Source of the DNA: Lautropia sp.
Lineage (GTDB): Bacteria > Pseudomonadota > Gammaproteobacteria > Burkholderiales > Burkholderiaceae_E
Direction of reading: 5' to 3'
NCBI GenBank assembly: GCA_030532895.1
Contig: JAUNKF010000030.1
Location: 1 to 40,101, forward strand
Length of the DNA stretch: 40,101 nt
Shown here: positions 26,196-34,532 of the stretch, in pieces
Layout of the letters: the number at the start of each line of letters is the position of its first letter
How positions within the stretch are numbered: position 1 is the stretch's first letter
Position numbers and translations under genes: made by a program
The notes under the pieces: generated by a model
What the model was told of the DNA's origin: nothing
Databases searched by the model: none
The model's input: only the letters and a program-made list of their open reading frames with translations

Positions 26196-28472
26196 TCACC
26201 CATCACGAAACAGCAAACTCTCCGGGCGCAACAGATGCTCATCGCCCACCCGGCGGCACAGGCCGATCCGGTCGAAAAACTCCAGAACCTGCACCGCGCG
26301 CTTGCGTCCCAGGCCGCTGGCATCCCGAAAACGGGCCACCGTCACCGAAGGACGAAGCGCCTGCGGATCAGCGAAGACCTCGTCGATCAGACTTCTGAAC
26401 AACAGCCCCAAAGCCGTGGTGGTGGCATCATCCTGATACAGATCCTTCACGATCTGATGCACACGGCCGCTACGCGCCAGACGCCCCATCGCAGCCCGCA
26501 TCACCTCGACCGGTTCACCAGCCTGTGCCGCCAGATCCCGTACCCACGCACCTTGCGCCCCCGCCTCAGCCAACATGGGCAGGATTTTTTCCATCAGGAC
26601 CTGATCCCGTGCGGCCAACGCCACACCATGCCCCGGACGATGCACGAGCGGGCCATTCGTCTGCACCTCGCCCGCCGCCTGAAGTGCGGCCAGCACCGCA
26701 CGCCAGCCCTCCTCGTCCAGCCGGACACGCGTCAGACGGCGCAAGCGGGCCGCATCCGGCCCCAGCTCATCCGGCTGTTGCGCATGAAAGGCATCGAGCG
26801 CCGTCAGCACCTGATCCTGCAAGCGCGCCCAAACGGCCTCATCCATCACCCACCAGGGCGAGAGGCGTCGGTGCGGCAACCCCTTCAATGCCTGCTCCAG
26901 CACGACGGTGTCTGCCAGCCCCAAGCGTTGTTGCCAATCGGACAGATTCAAACCGATGGCCTCGGCAGCCAGCAAATCACGCAACAAGCGGGGCAGCCCC
27001 ACCTGTTGCAAGGCGGCCAACGTGTGCAGACGCTGCGCGGTACGCCGATAGCGCACCGGCGCCCGCACATCCAGCACCTGCCCGCCGGCCACCACCCGTT
27101 GCCCGGCCGCATCCCGCAAGATGAAACGCTCCCCGTGCCAGGCAGCCAGTGGCTTGGGCAGCACCAGCTGCGCCAGGGCCGTGTCACCCGGCGCCAATGT
27201 CTCCCGATCCAGCACGGCCACCGAGGCCAGGCACATCGTGGTGCCCAGGTGCAGATGCACCTTGGTGCCGGTCTTCAAGGCGCGCGGTTCGCCCGGCCAC
27301 AACGTCAGCTGCGCATCGAAACGATCGGTCGCCACCGACAAGCCGGGCTGCACCAGCCACTCGCCCCGCTGCAAGGCATCGCGCGAGACACCGGCGAGGC
27401 CAATGGCACAGCGCTGCCCGGCATGGGCCTCTTCGGTTTTGCGGTTCTGCGCATGCAGCGAGCGCACCCGCAACCCACGTAACCCACCCGGCGCCTGATC
27501 GAGCAGATCCCCCACCTTGACCGACCCCGCATGTACGGTGCCCGTCACGACCGTGCCCGTGCCATCGAGGCTGAACACACGATCGATCGCGAGGCGAAAA
27601 CCATGTCCTGCCCTCAATGGAGACGGCGATGCGCCCGCAATGCTCGCACCTGCCGTTACCTGCAAGCCCTCTTCTTCCCTGGGCAAACCCGTACCCGCTG
27701 CCGGGGCCTGAGCCTGAGCCTGAGCCTGAGCCTGGATCAGGATAGGCTCTACCGATGCAGCAGTCTGCCCCTCCTCGACATCAGCAGCGCAAGGCTCATC
27801 ATGTTCTCCCCCCACTGACCCAAGCGCTGTGGCCGCAGCCAGCAACAGCGCGCGCAATGCTTCGATCCCTTCACCCGACACGACGGACACCGGCATGATG
27901 GGGACACCCGCGAGCGAAGAGCCGGCCAGCAACGCCTCCACCTCGGCCTGAACCGTTGCCACCCGCGCGGCCTCCACACGGTCGATTTTGGTGAGAGCCA
28001 CCGCACCACGACGAATGCCCAGCAGCGACAACACCACCAGATGCTCACGGGTTTGCGGCATCACCCCATCATCCGCCGCCACCAGCAGCAGCGCAAAATC
28101 GATGCCGGTGGCACCGGCAATCATCGTGTGGACGAGTTTTTCATGGCCAGGCACGTCGATGAAGCCGATGCGAGCCTCCGGGCCAGCCCCTGGCTGTGCC
28201 CTCCCCTGCCGCCCCGCCGCGCCCGTCCCTGCCCGCTCTGCCATCGATGGCTGCGCAGTGCCTGGCCTCACCGCCCCGTCATCGGCCAACATCGCACTTG
28301 GCCGGGGTGTCCCTACAGGCGTCAGCCGATCGATGGGCATGAAGGCATAACCCAGCTCGATACTCATGCCGCGCTGCTTTTCTTCTGGCAGACGATCGGT
28401 ATCGACCCCGGTCAGCGCCTTCACCAGAGAACTCTTGCCGTGGTCGATATGGCCGGCAGTGCCGATGATCAT
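26196..28472 (-). CDS. selB: Selenocysteine-specific elongation factor SelB
   Basis: SelB is a GTPase that delivers Sec-tRNA to ribosomes paused at UGA by binding the SECIS hairpin. The GTPase domain shows [11 protein letters not shown] (residues 5-15), [31 protein letters not shown] (106-117) and TKID (161-164). Domain II begins with [20 protein letters not shown]. Winged-helix repeats for SECIS binding occupy the C-terminal third. The product is 758 residues against 614 in E. coli. One insert of about 45 residues lies between the switch I region and DVPGH (about 47-100). A second insert of about 70 residues lies between domains I and II (about 217-288) and includes an Ala-Gln repeat. The ATG at 28472 overlaps the vapC stop (ATGA); the upstream ATG at 28487 lies within vapC. 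Confidence 0.96.
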   Translation of the reverse strand: MIIGTAGHIDHGKSSLVKALTGVDTDRLPEEKQRGMSIELGYAFMPIDRLTPVGTPRPSAMLADDGAVRPGTAQPSMAERAGTGAAGRQGRAQPGAGPEARIGFIDVPGHEKLVHTMIAGATGIDFALLLVAADDGVMPQTREHLVVLSLLGIRRGAVALTKIDRVEAARVATVQAEVEALLAGSSLAGVPIMPVSVVSGEGIEALRALLLAAATALGSVGGEHDEPCAADVEEGQTAASVEPILIQAQAQAQAQAPAAGTGLPREEEGLQVTAGASIAGASPSPLRAGHGFRLAIDRVFSLDGTGTVVTGTVHAGSVKVGDLLDQAPGGLRGLRVRSLHAQNRKTEEAHAGQRCAIGLAGVSRDALQRGEWLVQPGLSVATDRFDAQLTLWPGEPRALKTGTKVHLHLGTTMCLASVAVLDRETLAPGDTALAQLVLPKPLAAWHGERFILRDAAGQRVVAGGQVLDVRAPVRYRRTAQRLHTLAALQQVGLPRLLRDLLAAEAIGLNLSDWQQRLGLADTVVLEQALKGLPHRRLSPWWVMDEAVWARLQDQVLTALDAFHAQQPDELGPDAARLRRLTRVRLDEEGWRAVLAALQAAGEVQTNGPLVHRPGHGVALAARDQVLMEKILPMLAEAGAQGAWVRDLAAQAGEPVEVMRAAMGRLARSGRVHQIVKDLYQDDATTTALGLLFRSLIDEVFADPQALRPSVTVARFRDASGLGRKRAVQVLEFFDRIGLCRRVGDEHLLRPESLLFRDG
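27706..27735. repeat. Hexanucleotide tandem repeat inside selB
   Basis: Four perfect copies of GCCTGA plus a fifth, GCCTGG, lie in tandem. On the coding (minus) strand they encode the Ala-Gln run in the SelB linker insert. Because the unit is six bases, slippage would change repeat number without breaking the reading frame. Confidence 0.9.
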
Positions 28473-28888
28473 GCTGGATGCTCCCAAGGGTTGATGAGCC
28501 TCACGCCCATTCGCTCAAAATCCCGTACATTGCGCGTGACCAACGTCATGCCATGCGCCAAGGCCGTGGCGGCAATCATCGAATCACGCCGCGCGTTGGC
28601 ATCCAGTACGTGCATGGGCGCACATAGCAATGCCTCACGTTCGCCAAACGGCAATATCCGCCCGGAAAACGCCTGATGCACGGCTGTTGCCCAGCGCCTC
28701 AATGCCTGGCCGCCTTGTGGTTCACGACGCTCAAGACGCAGGATGCCTTCCTCCTGCTCCAGAATGGTGATGGCAGACAGATAAAACAGGTGTTGTGGCA
28801 CAGAAGCAGCCCATTGCCGCACGATGGGCGATTGCCCCGGCTTTCCTGGCCGCAATTCGGCCAACACGTTGGTATCCAGCACGTACAT
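28469..28888 (-). CDS. VapC-type PIN-domain toxin embedded in the sel operon
   Basis: This is a PIN-fold ribonuclease toxin of 139 residues. The catalytic acidic residues are visible: Asp5 ([11 protein letters not shown]), Glu44/Glu46 (TILEQEE), Asp102 ([10 protein letters not shown]) and Asp123 (RNVRDFE). The ATG at 28888 lies two bases after the antitoxin stop, which is normal for toxin-antitoxin pairs. At its other end the TGA stop overlaps the selB ATG (ATGA), so selB translation may be coupled to the toxin gene. VapC toxins elsewhere cleave tRNAs or rRNA; the target here is unknown. The pair separates selA from selB. Confidence 0.9.
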   Translation of the reverse strand: MYVLDTNVLAELRPGKPGQSPIVRQWAASVPQHLFYLSAITILEQEEGILRLERREPQGGQALRRWATAVHQAFSGRILPFGEREALLCAPMHVLDANARRDSMIAATALAHGMTLVTRNVRDFERMGVRLINPWEHPA

Positions 28889-28890
28889 GA

Positions 28891-29154
28891 TCAGTCCTGC
28901 CGCCATTCAACCCCGAGCGGCGGTATCTCGAACGCGCCAACGTCGGAGGTATCGGGCAGGCTATCCATCAAATCAAGCAAGGATGTCTGCTGGTGCGTGC
29001 CAGCCATTTCCCGATAAAGATCGATATTGAGCAGCACGAAAGCCGGCTCGCCTCGATCCGTGATGAAAACCGGGCCTTCTCTGGCAAGATGTTTTGCCCG
29101 GCTCACATTGTGGCCAAACTCTCGACTGCTTAGGGTTCTGATCATTTGACTCAT
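28891..29154 (-). CDS. Phd/YefM-type antitoxin
   Basis: This small protein of 87 residues precedes the VapC-type toxin. The N-terminal part (IRTLSSREFGHNVSRAKHLA, then GPVFITDRGEPAFVLLNIDLY) is the Phd/YefM DNA-binding fold. The acidic C-terminus (LLDLMDSLPDTSDV) is the kind of segment that wraps and neutralises the toxin. The ATG at 29154 is used; ATG 29145 is also possible, and neither has a strong ribosome-binding site. Such antitoxins repress their own promoter, which would place a regulated promoter between selA and selB. I see no obvious palindrome in the 120 bases upstream. Confidence 0.85.
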   Translation of the reverse strand: MSQMIRTLSSREFGHNVSRAKHLAREGPVFITDRGEPAFVLLNIDLYREMAGTHQQTSLLDLMDSLPDTSDVGAFEIPPLGVEWRQD

Positions 29155-29273
29155 CGTTGATGGCGCCTCATTCACTTGGGGCGACGAGATCACAGCAGGA
29201 CGGGATCACGCCTGGCTTCAGTGTCTGTGGCCGATCCACAAAATCTCTCAGCAGAAACGGCCGATCAAGCACC

Positions 29274-30854
29274 TTAGCCGCCCGCCCGAAGCCCGGAGAG
29301 CTGCACCGAAAACATCATTTCGTCAGTCACATCCAGGCAGCGCAGGTCAAGCCACAACGCATCGTCAGCGATGCGGCCGATAACAGGTTGAGGCAGGCCG
29401 CGCAAGGCGGCAGCCAATGCCTTCAGATGGCGGCCAGCCCGCTTGCCATCGGTACGACGCAGCACGCAGCCGTAGCTCGGCAACACATCCACCGGCAGCG
29501 CACCGCTGCCAATCTGACTGAACATCGGCTCGATGCTCACCTGCCAGTCTGATCCCAGCGCTTGTTGCAAGGCCGGCTGCACACGCAGGCTCTGCTGGTG
29601 GATGTCGGCTTGCGGGCGAGTGAGCAGCCGGAGTGTGGTGAGCCGTGATTGCAAATGTTCCGGACTCAGATAGAGTCGCAGCAACGGTTCGATGGCAGCG
29701 AGCGTCAGCTTTCCCACACGCAACGCACGTTTAAGCGGATTTTTCTTGATGCGGGCGATCAGCCCCTTTCGCCCCACGATGAAACCGGCTTGCGGGCCGC
29801 CCAGCAATTTGTCCCCACTGAAGCTCACCAGGTCAGCACCTGCGGCGATGGTCTCCTGCACGGTGCTTTCATGCGGCAAACCCCATTGGGTGAAATCGAC
29901 AAGACTGCCGCTGCCCAGGTCAACGACCATCGGTAGACCTGCCTCATGCGCCATGTCAGCCACCTGAGTTTCAGGCACCGAACGCGTGAAGCCTTCCACC
30001 GAATAATTGCTGGTGTGCACCTTCATCAGCATCGCGGTTTTCGGGCCGATGGCATCACGATAATCGGCCGGATGCGTGCGATTCGTCGTTCCCACTTCCT
30101 TCAGTCGTGCCCCGGCCCGTGACATGATGTCCGGAATGCGAAAGGCACCACCAATCTCGACCAGTTCGCCCCGCGAGACGATCACCTCCTTGCCACGCGC
30201 CAGACTGTTCAGCATCAGGAGAACCGCGGCCGCATTGTTGTTGACGATCGTGGCATCTTCTGCGCCCGTGATCTCGCGCAGCAAGTCGGCCACCAAATCA
30301 TCACGATCGCCACGCGCGCCAGTGCCCAGATCAAACTCCAGGTTACAGGGCGAACGCATCGCCACCACCACAGCCTGCACCACTTCTTCAGGCATCTGCG
30401 TGCGCCCCAGGTTCGTGTGCAGCACCGTACCCGTCAGGTTGAACACCGGCTTCAGGCGGGGCGACAGGCGCTTGGCGACCGAGGCTTCGATGTCCGCCGC
30501 CCAGGCTTCATCCGTTTTCCCCCATGCAGGCTGCGCGACACCCGTTGATGCACGGCCAGCCTCCTTTTCCTCCTTTTCCCCCTGCATGGCAGCTGCTACA
30601 GCAACTCGCTCACCCGCTGTTTGCGCAACGACGCCGGCCGATTGCCCAACAACCGCCTCCGTTCCGCGCCTGGTCCGTTGTGCATCTCCGCTTGCCCCTG
30701 GCTGGCCGGCAACCGACTGCCGACGGGCAGCCAGCACCTCACGAATGACGGATACCGTCAGCGTGTGCCCATGCTCGGCCACCAACGTCTGCACGCGGGG
30801 CAATTGCAACAGCGCATCCACCGAGGGCAGACGTTCGCGCGCATCATAAGACAT
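29274..30854 (-). CDS. selA: L-seryl-tRNA(Sec) selenium transferase SelA
   Basis: SelA is a decameric PLP enzyme that converts Ser-tRNA-Sec to Sec-tRNA-Sec with selenophosphate. The core motifs are [13 protein letters not shown] (about 139-151), [13 protein letters not shown] (about 203-215), [33 protein letters not shown] and the PLP lysine Lys349 in [14 protein letters not shown]. The C-terminal [11 protein letters not shown] and VIGRI are present. It has 526 residues against 463 in E. coli. The surplus is a low-complexity Ala/Gly/Glu/Gln-rich insert at about residues 47-113 between the N-terminal tRNA-binding domain and the linker helix. The ATG at 30854 lies 11 bases after the fdhE stop, with a TGAGG purine stretch upstream. 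Confidence 0.96.
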   Translation of the reverse strand: MSYDARERLPSVDALLQLPRVQTLVAEHGHTLTVSVIREVLAARRQSVAGQPGASGDAQRTRRGTEAVVGQSAGVVAQTAGERVAVAAAMQGEKEEKEAGRASTGVAQPAWGKTDEAWAADIEASVAKRLSPRLKPVFNLTGTVLHTNLGRTQMPEEVVQAVVVAMRSPCNLEFDLGTGARGDRDDLVADLLREITGAEDATIVNNNAAAVLLMLNSLARGKEVIVSRGELVEIGGAFRIPDIMSRAGARLKEVGTTNRTHPADYRDAIGPKTAMLMKVHTSNYSVEGFTRSVPETQVADMAHEAGLPMVVDLGSGSLVDFTQWGLPHESTVQETIAAGADLVSFSGDKLLGGPQAGFIVGRKGLIARIKKNPLKRALRVGKLTLAAIEPLLRLYLSPEHLQSRLTTLRLLTRPQADIHQQSLRVQPALQQALGSDWQVSIEPMFSQIGSGALPVDVLPSYGCVLRRTDGKRAGRHLKALAAALRGLPQPVIGRIADDALWLDLRCLDVTDEMMFSVQLSGLRAGG

Positions 30855-30865
30855 CAGACAGAACC

Positions 30866-31825
30866 TCAAGCCTCGTCGGCGTTCATGATCAGAAAGGGAT
30901 TCAGCCCGGCGCGGGCGTGATCCTCCTGGCCCATCAGGATGTCGAGGGCCAGCGTGGCCAGATCATCCGACAGCACCTCGATCGAGTGATCCTTCTGCAA
31001 ATCGAAGAGCTTGCGGTAGCTGCCGCAGTTGTCGCACAGCTCGGCCATGCAGGCCACGGCCGCCTCGGCATCGGCCTCGGTTTGCTCGGCCTCGGTCAGC
31101 CGTCGATAGCTGATGCCCTTCGTCGAGGCGCAATTGCTGCACTTGACCCGCACCATATGCCATTCGGTGGCGCAAATGCCGCAATGCAGATAACGCAGGC
31201 CAGCACTCTGCCCATCGATGCGAATGATGCTGGCCACCGGATGACTGCTGCACACGGGGCATACCGTGACCGGATCGACATAGGGCAGCTTGTTCACGTC
31301 GAGCACCGCCGCCTTGGCCGTCATCACCACCTGCAGGGCCGCCATCACGAAAGGCGCCTTGACCCGGCGCGATTCGTTCAGAGGTGCCCCCATCAGCACG
31401 GCATCCACGAGCTGCATCAACGTCCGCTCATCCATCGCCTGAAGCTCGGCCATCTGTTCGCGCTGAAAATCCGTGTTCTCGGGTGAGGGCCCGATCACGT
31501 CCAGCAGCGCCTGAAGGCAATGACGCAGCTCAGCCCCGTGCTCGTTCGAGACCTGCCACAGCGGCATCGCATGGGTTTGCGCCCGCTCATACACGGCCTC
31601 GGTCGGCTGGGACGCAGCTGGCAGCCCCTTGAACACCTGATGCTGAGCATCCATCAAGCGGGCCACATACCGCAAAAAATCCGCGATTGGACTGCCCTCG
31701 GCCAAATGACGAAGCCGTGCGGCACGATCCAGAAAGAGGCTCGCAGGTTGCGGCAGGCGGATGCGAGGGAAAGCCGTGCGATCAAGGGCTTCGATCTCGC
31801 CCGGCTGCAGGATGCGTTGTTGCAT
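30866..31825 (-). CDS. fdhE: Formate dehydrogenase accessory protein FdhE
   Basis: FdhE is a cytoplasmic rubredoxin-like, iron-binding protein needed for respiratory formate dehydrogenase maturation. Its four Cys pairs are visible: CPVC (189/192), CGIC (215/218), CSNC (229/232) and CDNC (264/267). The family phrases [20 protein letters not shown] and [11 protein letters not shown] are present. The length is 319 residues from the ATG at 31825; the longer open frame upstream begins within the likely promoter. It is the first gene of the fdhE-selA-phd-vapC-selB-selC-mnmH run. Its structural partners fdhI and fdhH lie 7 kb away on the same strand, separated by the metal-ATPase island and a toxin-antitoxin pair. 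Confidence 0.94.
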   Translation of the reverse strand: MQQRILQPGEIEALDRTAFPRIRLPQPASLFLDRAARLRHLAEGSPIADFLRYVARLMDAQHQVFKGLPAASQPTEAVYERAQTHAMPLWQVSNEHGAELRHCLQALLDVIGPSPENTDFQREQMAELQAMDERTLMQLVDAVLMGAPLNESRRVKAPFVMAALQVVMTAKAAVLDVNKLPYVDPVTVCPVCSSHPVASIIRIDGQSAGLRYLHCGICATEWHMVRVKCSNCASTKGISYRRLTEAEQTEADAEAAVACMAELCDNCGSYRKLFDLQKDHSIEVLSDDLATLALDILMGQEDHARAGLNPFLIMNADEA

Positions 31826-31865
31826 GAGGATGGTCTTGACACAAGAAAAGCGGTAGAAGACAGCG

Positions 31866-31894
31866 ATCATAGCCGGGATGCCCGGTCGGTGAAA
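31866..31894 (-). promoter_or_regulatory. Candidate promoter for the fdhE-sel operon
   Basis: On the minus strand TTTCAC (31894-31889) and TATGAT (31871-31866) are spaced by 17 bases, and the -10 box is about 40 bases before the fdhE ATG. This is a moderate sigma-70 match and would let the selenium genes be transcribed independently of the distant formate dehydrogenase genes. Confidence 0.4.
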
Positions 31895-32056
31895 CCGGCC
31901 AGCCAGGCGGGTGCGGCCTGAGCATCAGAATCACCACACCCTGGCGCCTGCATGCCGATGTTCCTCCCCGCGAAAGTCCCGCTGGGCAGGCAGTACACCC
32001 TCCTCGAAAAGTGCATCGTGCGCACCAGGATCCACAGGATCAGACACCGCAAGTTC

Positions 32057-32062
32057 TATAAT
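32057..32062 (+). promoter_or_regulatory. Candidate -10 element for the metal-ATPase operon
   Basis: TATAAT lies 86 bases before the first gene of the island and is preceded by an AT-leaning spacer. No convincing -35 hexamer is present at 17 bases, so an activator-dependent promoter is conceivable. It is divergent from the fdhE promoter. Confidence 0.4.
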
Positions 32063-32148
32063 CGAGGCAAGAGACATCATGATTCGCGCGCCGTCGACTG
32101 AGCCGCACAGCCCCCGTCACGGCACACGACCAGACAACTGCTCGTTGC

Positions 32149-32532
32149 ATGGCCACCCAGACAAAAACCTTTTCGGTCAACACGCCGCCCGCGGAGCTGC
32201 TGGCGCATTTCGTGCCTTTCCTCAAAATCGCCCATCAGATTCCCGGCCGCGTGCGCTTCAAGTTCAGCACCCGTGCTGCCAATGGCGTGGGCTTCGACGG
32301 CCCGGCCAACAGCAGTGAGGCGCTCGCCCAAGTGCTCAAGCAAACCCGCGGCATCAAGGACATCAGCTGGAACCTGCTGGCACGCTCCTGCACCGTGAGC
32401 TATGACCCGAGGGTCATTCCCGACCGTGCCTGGGTCGACCTGCTGGCCGGCCACCAGAGCACAGCCGCCGACACGCTCCATGCCATTCTGGAAGAAACCC
32501 ATGCGCAACTTCGGCAATCCGCGGCCCGCTGA
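32149..32532 (+). CDS. HMA-like domain protein (no CxxC)
   Basis: This is a 127-residue soluble protein that opens the island operon. The IPGRVRFKF strand (about residues 32-40) and the later IKDISWNLLARSCTVSYDP form the beta-alpha-beta pattern of a heavy-metal-associated-like fold, of the type that begins (I/V)PGR(V/I)R. The CxxC metal ligands of classical HMA domains are absent. Similar N-terminal modules occur in the ATPase at the end of this operon and in the minus-strand gene at 36.9-37.7 kb. It may be a chaperone or docking protein for that ATPase. No strong ribosome-binding site is visible before the ATG. It overlaps the next gene by 32 bases. Confidence 0.7.
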   Translation: MATQTKTFSVNTPPAELLAHFVPFLKIAHQIPGRVRFKFSTRAANGVGFDGPANSSEALAQVLKQTRGIKDISWNLLARSCTVSYDPRVIPDRAWVDLLAGHQSTAADTLHAILEETHAQLRQSAAR

Positions 32533-33193
32533 ACGGCTCAGTCCGACCGCCGCCTCGGCACTCGGTGCCGCCCTGCTCGACGAGCTGTCCGCCCAGCGCT
32601 TCTTTCATGCCGTCATCGGGGCCTTCGGCCCAGTGGATCCCTGGCCTTCACTCGCGCACAGCAACGCACTGCGGCTTCGGATCCTGACCGCACTGGCGCA
32701 ACGGCATGGCGTGGCACTGCCCCCGCCGCCGCCAGACACCACCCAGCTCATGCCCGGCTGGCGCATCAACCTGGAACGCGCCCAACTTGGCTGCGTCTCA
32801 TCCGTGAGCCTTTACCAACAGCTGATCGCCAGCGTGCCCGATGCCTCGGTGCGCAGCGTGTTCCAGCGCTTCCAGACCGAGCTGCTGACCCGCCAACTGC
32901 CTGCCCTGCAACGCGCCTGGCAGGCAGCCGCCGACCGCGAGCGATACCACGCCATGCAGGGTGTCGATGCCGATCAGGCCTATCACTCGCATGGGCTGAT
33001 CGGCGACACCGTCGAACAGCTGCTGGCGCTTCTCACCCGCCAGGGCGGGGTTTTCGGGCTGGCCGGCACCTTGCTTCGTGCTGCGCACCCGGCACTGGTG
33101 GCCGGTGCCTTCACCGGCAGCGCCGCCGTCCAGGGCGTTCGCCTGCGCCGCCAACTGGCGTCTCGCAGCACCACCTACCCTCAGGAGGATTGA
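32501..33193 (+). CDS. Ferritin-like (DUF2202-type) protein with degenerate ligands
   Basis: This 230-residue protein has an N-terminal helical half resembling the DUF2202 ferritin-like domain. The segment ALLDELSAQRFFHAVIGAFG, then a Pro-Trp turn, ILTALAQRHGVALPPPPP, and later YQQLIASVPDASVRSVFQRF match the family's order. The expected Glu/His metal ligands are largely replaced (for example SNALRLRI where EE-H is usual), so a metal site like that of true ferritin-like oxidases is doubtful. The C-terminal part (about 175-225) is Gly/Ala-rich and hydrophobic. The ATG at 32501 lies inside the upstream gene's 3' end; the longer frame before it is a shadow. Its role is unknown; a structural partner of the ATPase complex is a guess. 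Confidence 0.5.
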   Translation: MRNFGNPRPAERLSPTAASALGAALLDELSAQRFFHAVIGAFGPVDPWPSLAHSNALRLRILTALAQRHGVALPPPPPDTTQLMPGWRINLERAQLGCVSSVSLYQQLIASVPDASVRSVFQRFQTELLTRQLPALQRAWQAAADRERYHAMQGVDADQAYHSHGLIGDTVEQLLALLTRQGGVFGLAGTLLRAAHPALVAGAFTGSAAVQGVRLRRQLASRSTTYPQED

Positions 33194-33196
33194 TCC

Positions 33197-33655
33197 ATGT
33201 TGCCCTTGCTCCCCTTCGTGGCCGGCATCGTCGCCGGTGCTGCTGGCGCCGAACTCTGGCGCCGTGGTGCCGTGCAAAAAGGTTTCAGCACCGCCAGCGG
33301 CAAGCTGCGCTCGGCCGCCAGCACCAGCATGGACAGCGTCCGTCAAACAGGCCAGCAACTGAAGGCCACGGTCAGCGACACGTTGCAAAAAGCCTGGCCC
33401 AGCCGCGACCCTCAGCCTGTCCTGCCCAGCCGCAAGCCGGCCGGCACAGGCCCCGCGCGTCAGGCGGCCAAATCGGCGCGTGCCCACGCCCGCGCCAGCG
33501 CGCCCGCCAGCTCACGCGTGGCGGCCCGACAGCAGCGCAGCTCACGCCGGCCCGGCCCCGCTGCCAGCACGGCTGCGCCCAAAACAACCGCGGCCGAGAA
33601 AAAAGCGGCCCCGGTCGTCAAGCGCACCCGCAAGCCCAAAGCCAGCGCCTCATGA
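33197..33655 (+). CDS. Small membrane protein with Gly-rich helix and basic tail (PacL-like by context)
   Basis: This 152-residue protein starts with a small-residue membrane helix (LLPFVAGIVAGAAGAELW, residues 3-20). An amphipathic stretch to about residue 75 follows, then a Lys/Arg/Ala/Pro-rich tail ending KRTRKPKASAS. AGGAGG precedes the start by about nine bases. In layout the N-terminal part recalls DUF1490/DUF5132-type small proteins that accompany P1B ATPases, such as PacL proteins beside mycobacterial CtpC. The metal-binding Asp/His tail of PacL is absent and replaced by a histone-H1-like basic tail. The similarity is by architecture and position, not by a confirmed match. Its stop overlaps the next start (ATGA). 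Confidence 0.55.
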   Translation: MLPLLPFVAGIVAGAAGAELWRRGAVQKGFSTASGKLRSAASTSMDSVRQTGQQLKATVSDTLQKAWPSRDPQPVLPSRKPAGTGPARQAAKSARAHARASAPASSRVAARQQRSSRRPGPAASTAAPKTTAAEKKAAPVVKRTRKPKASAS

Positions 33656-34017
33656 AATACCCGCTCGCTGTGCCCGGCCATCTGGCCGGGCGGGCACTCG
33701 TGCCCTACCGACATCGTCCGGTGCCGGTGCCGCCGCGCTCACTCACCGAAGAATTCGTTCGAGGCAGCATCACCACCGGGATTCTGGCCGCCCTGCAAGG
33801 CCGGCAAGCCAGCCTCGATCGGCGCACACTGCGCCTGGCCGTGCAAGGTGGCGTGGCACTGGCTGCCGGCACCGCAGCCGTTCAGGCCGCACGCGAGGCT
33901 CGACACGGACAGATGCTGCTGGCCATCGCAGCCGGTGCCACCGCCGTGGCAGCCGCCGAACACTTATTGAAAGAAGAACCGATCTCGAAGGAGTTGCCTC
34001 ATGGGCAAAAAACGTAA
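33652..34017 (+). CDS. Small two-helix membrane protein of the island
   Basis: This 121-residue protein is not one I recognise. The first 45 residues are Pro/Arg-rich. Two Ala/Gly-rich hydrophobic segments follow at about residues 65-82 (VQGGVALAAGTAAVQAA) and 90-107 (LLAIAAGATAVAAAEHLL), separated by a short basic loop. It starts in an ATGA overlap with the upstream gene and ends 17 bases inside the downstream gene, so it is almost certainly co-translated with them. A membrane adaptor for the ATPase is plausible but unproven. Confidence 0.6.
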   Translation: MKYPLAVPGHLAGRALVPYRHRPVPVPPRSLTEEFVRGSITTGILAALQGRQASLDRRTLRLAVQGGVALAAGTAAVQAAREARHGQMLLAIAAGATAVAAAEHLLKEEPISKELPHGQKT

Positions 34018-34528
34018 GCAGGACAAGTACGCCTATCAGCAAGCCATGCAGCAACCGATGCCGCCTGGTGCGGGCTGGCAGGAAGACAATGCCTGGAACC
34101 CGCACTATCAGCAACAGCCCTGGATGGAGGCCGGCAACGCCTACGGCGTGCCACCCGGTGCTTATCCGGGTTATCCGGGCACTGCGTATGGCATGCCACC
34201 CGGCAACCCCTATGGCGCCACGCCTGGCACGCCCTACCCCGGCGCGCCCTTTCCGGGCGCCGGGCAGGCACAGGGTTTCGGCGCACCTCATGGCGCGGGC
34301 GTGCTGGGCTGGCTCGGCAACCGGCAGATGGAACAGTTCATCCTCGGCCTGATCCTTGGCGGTGCGGCCGCCTACGTGCTGGGCGACCCGGAAAAACGTG
34401 CCCGCCTGATTCGCATGGGCATGAAGCTCTACGCGGGCGTGGCCGGCAGCGTCGAAGAGTTCAAGGAACAGATCGCCGACCTGAAAGCCGAAGTGGCCGC
34501 CGAACAGGGTACCGATTTCGAGGATTGA
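34001..34528 (+). CDS. Pro/Gly/Tyr-rich YtxH-like membrane protein
   Basis: This 175-residue protein begins with a basic KKRKQDKYA start. A long disordered-looking region of PGxPY/PPG units follows (about residues 20-100). Then comes one membrane helix, MEQFILGLILGGAAAYVLGD (about 111-130), and a charged amphipathic helix with VEEFKEQIADLKAEVAAEQ. The helix followed by a coiled-coil-like segment is the YtxH style. AAGGAG precedes the ATG by about seven bases. It is placed immediately before the ATPase. The Pro/Gly/Tyr-rich region could be a flexible tether or a low-affinity metal- or protein-binding segment; its function is unknown. Confidence 0.6.
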   Translation: MGKKRKQDKYAYQQAMQQPMPPGAGWQEDNAWNPHYQQQPWMEAGNAYGVPPGAYPGYPGTAYGMPPGNPYGATPGTPYPGAPFPGAGQAQGFGAPHGAGVLGWLGNRQMEQFILGLILGGAAAYVLGDPEKRARLIRMGMKLYAGVAGSVEEFKEQIADLKAEVAAEQGTDFED

Positions 34529-34532
34529 TCCG

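Noticed and set aside
27700-27740. Hexamer run as a CRISPR or minisatellite array
   Set aside because: The units are contiguous six-base repeats inside selB with no spacers, so it is a coding microsatellite only.
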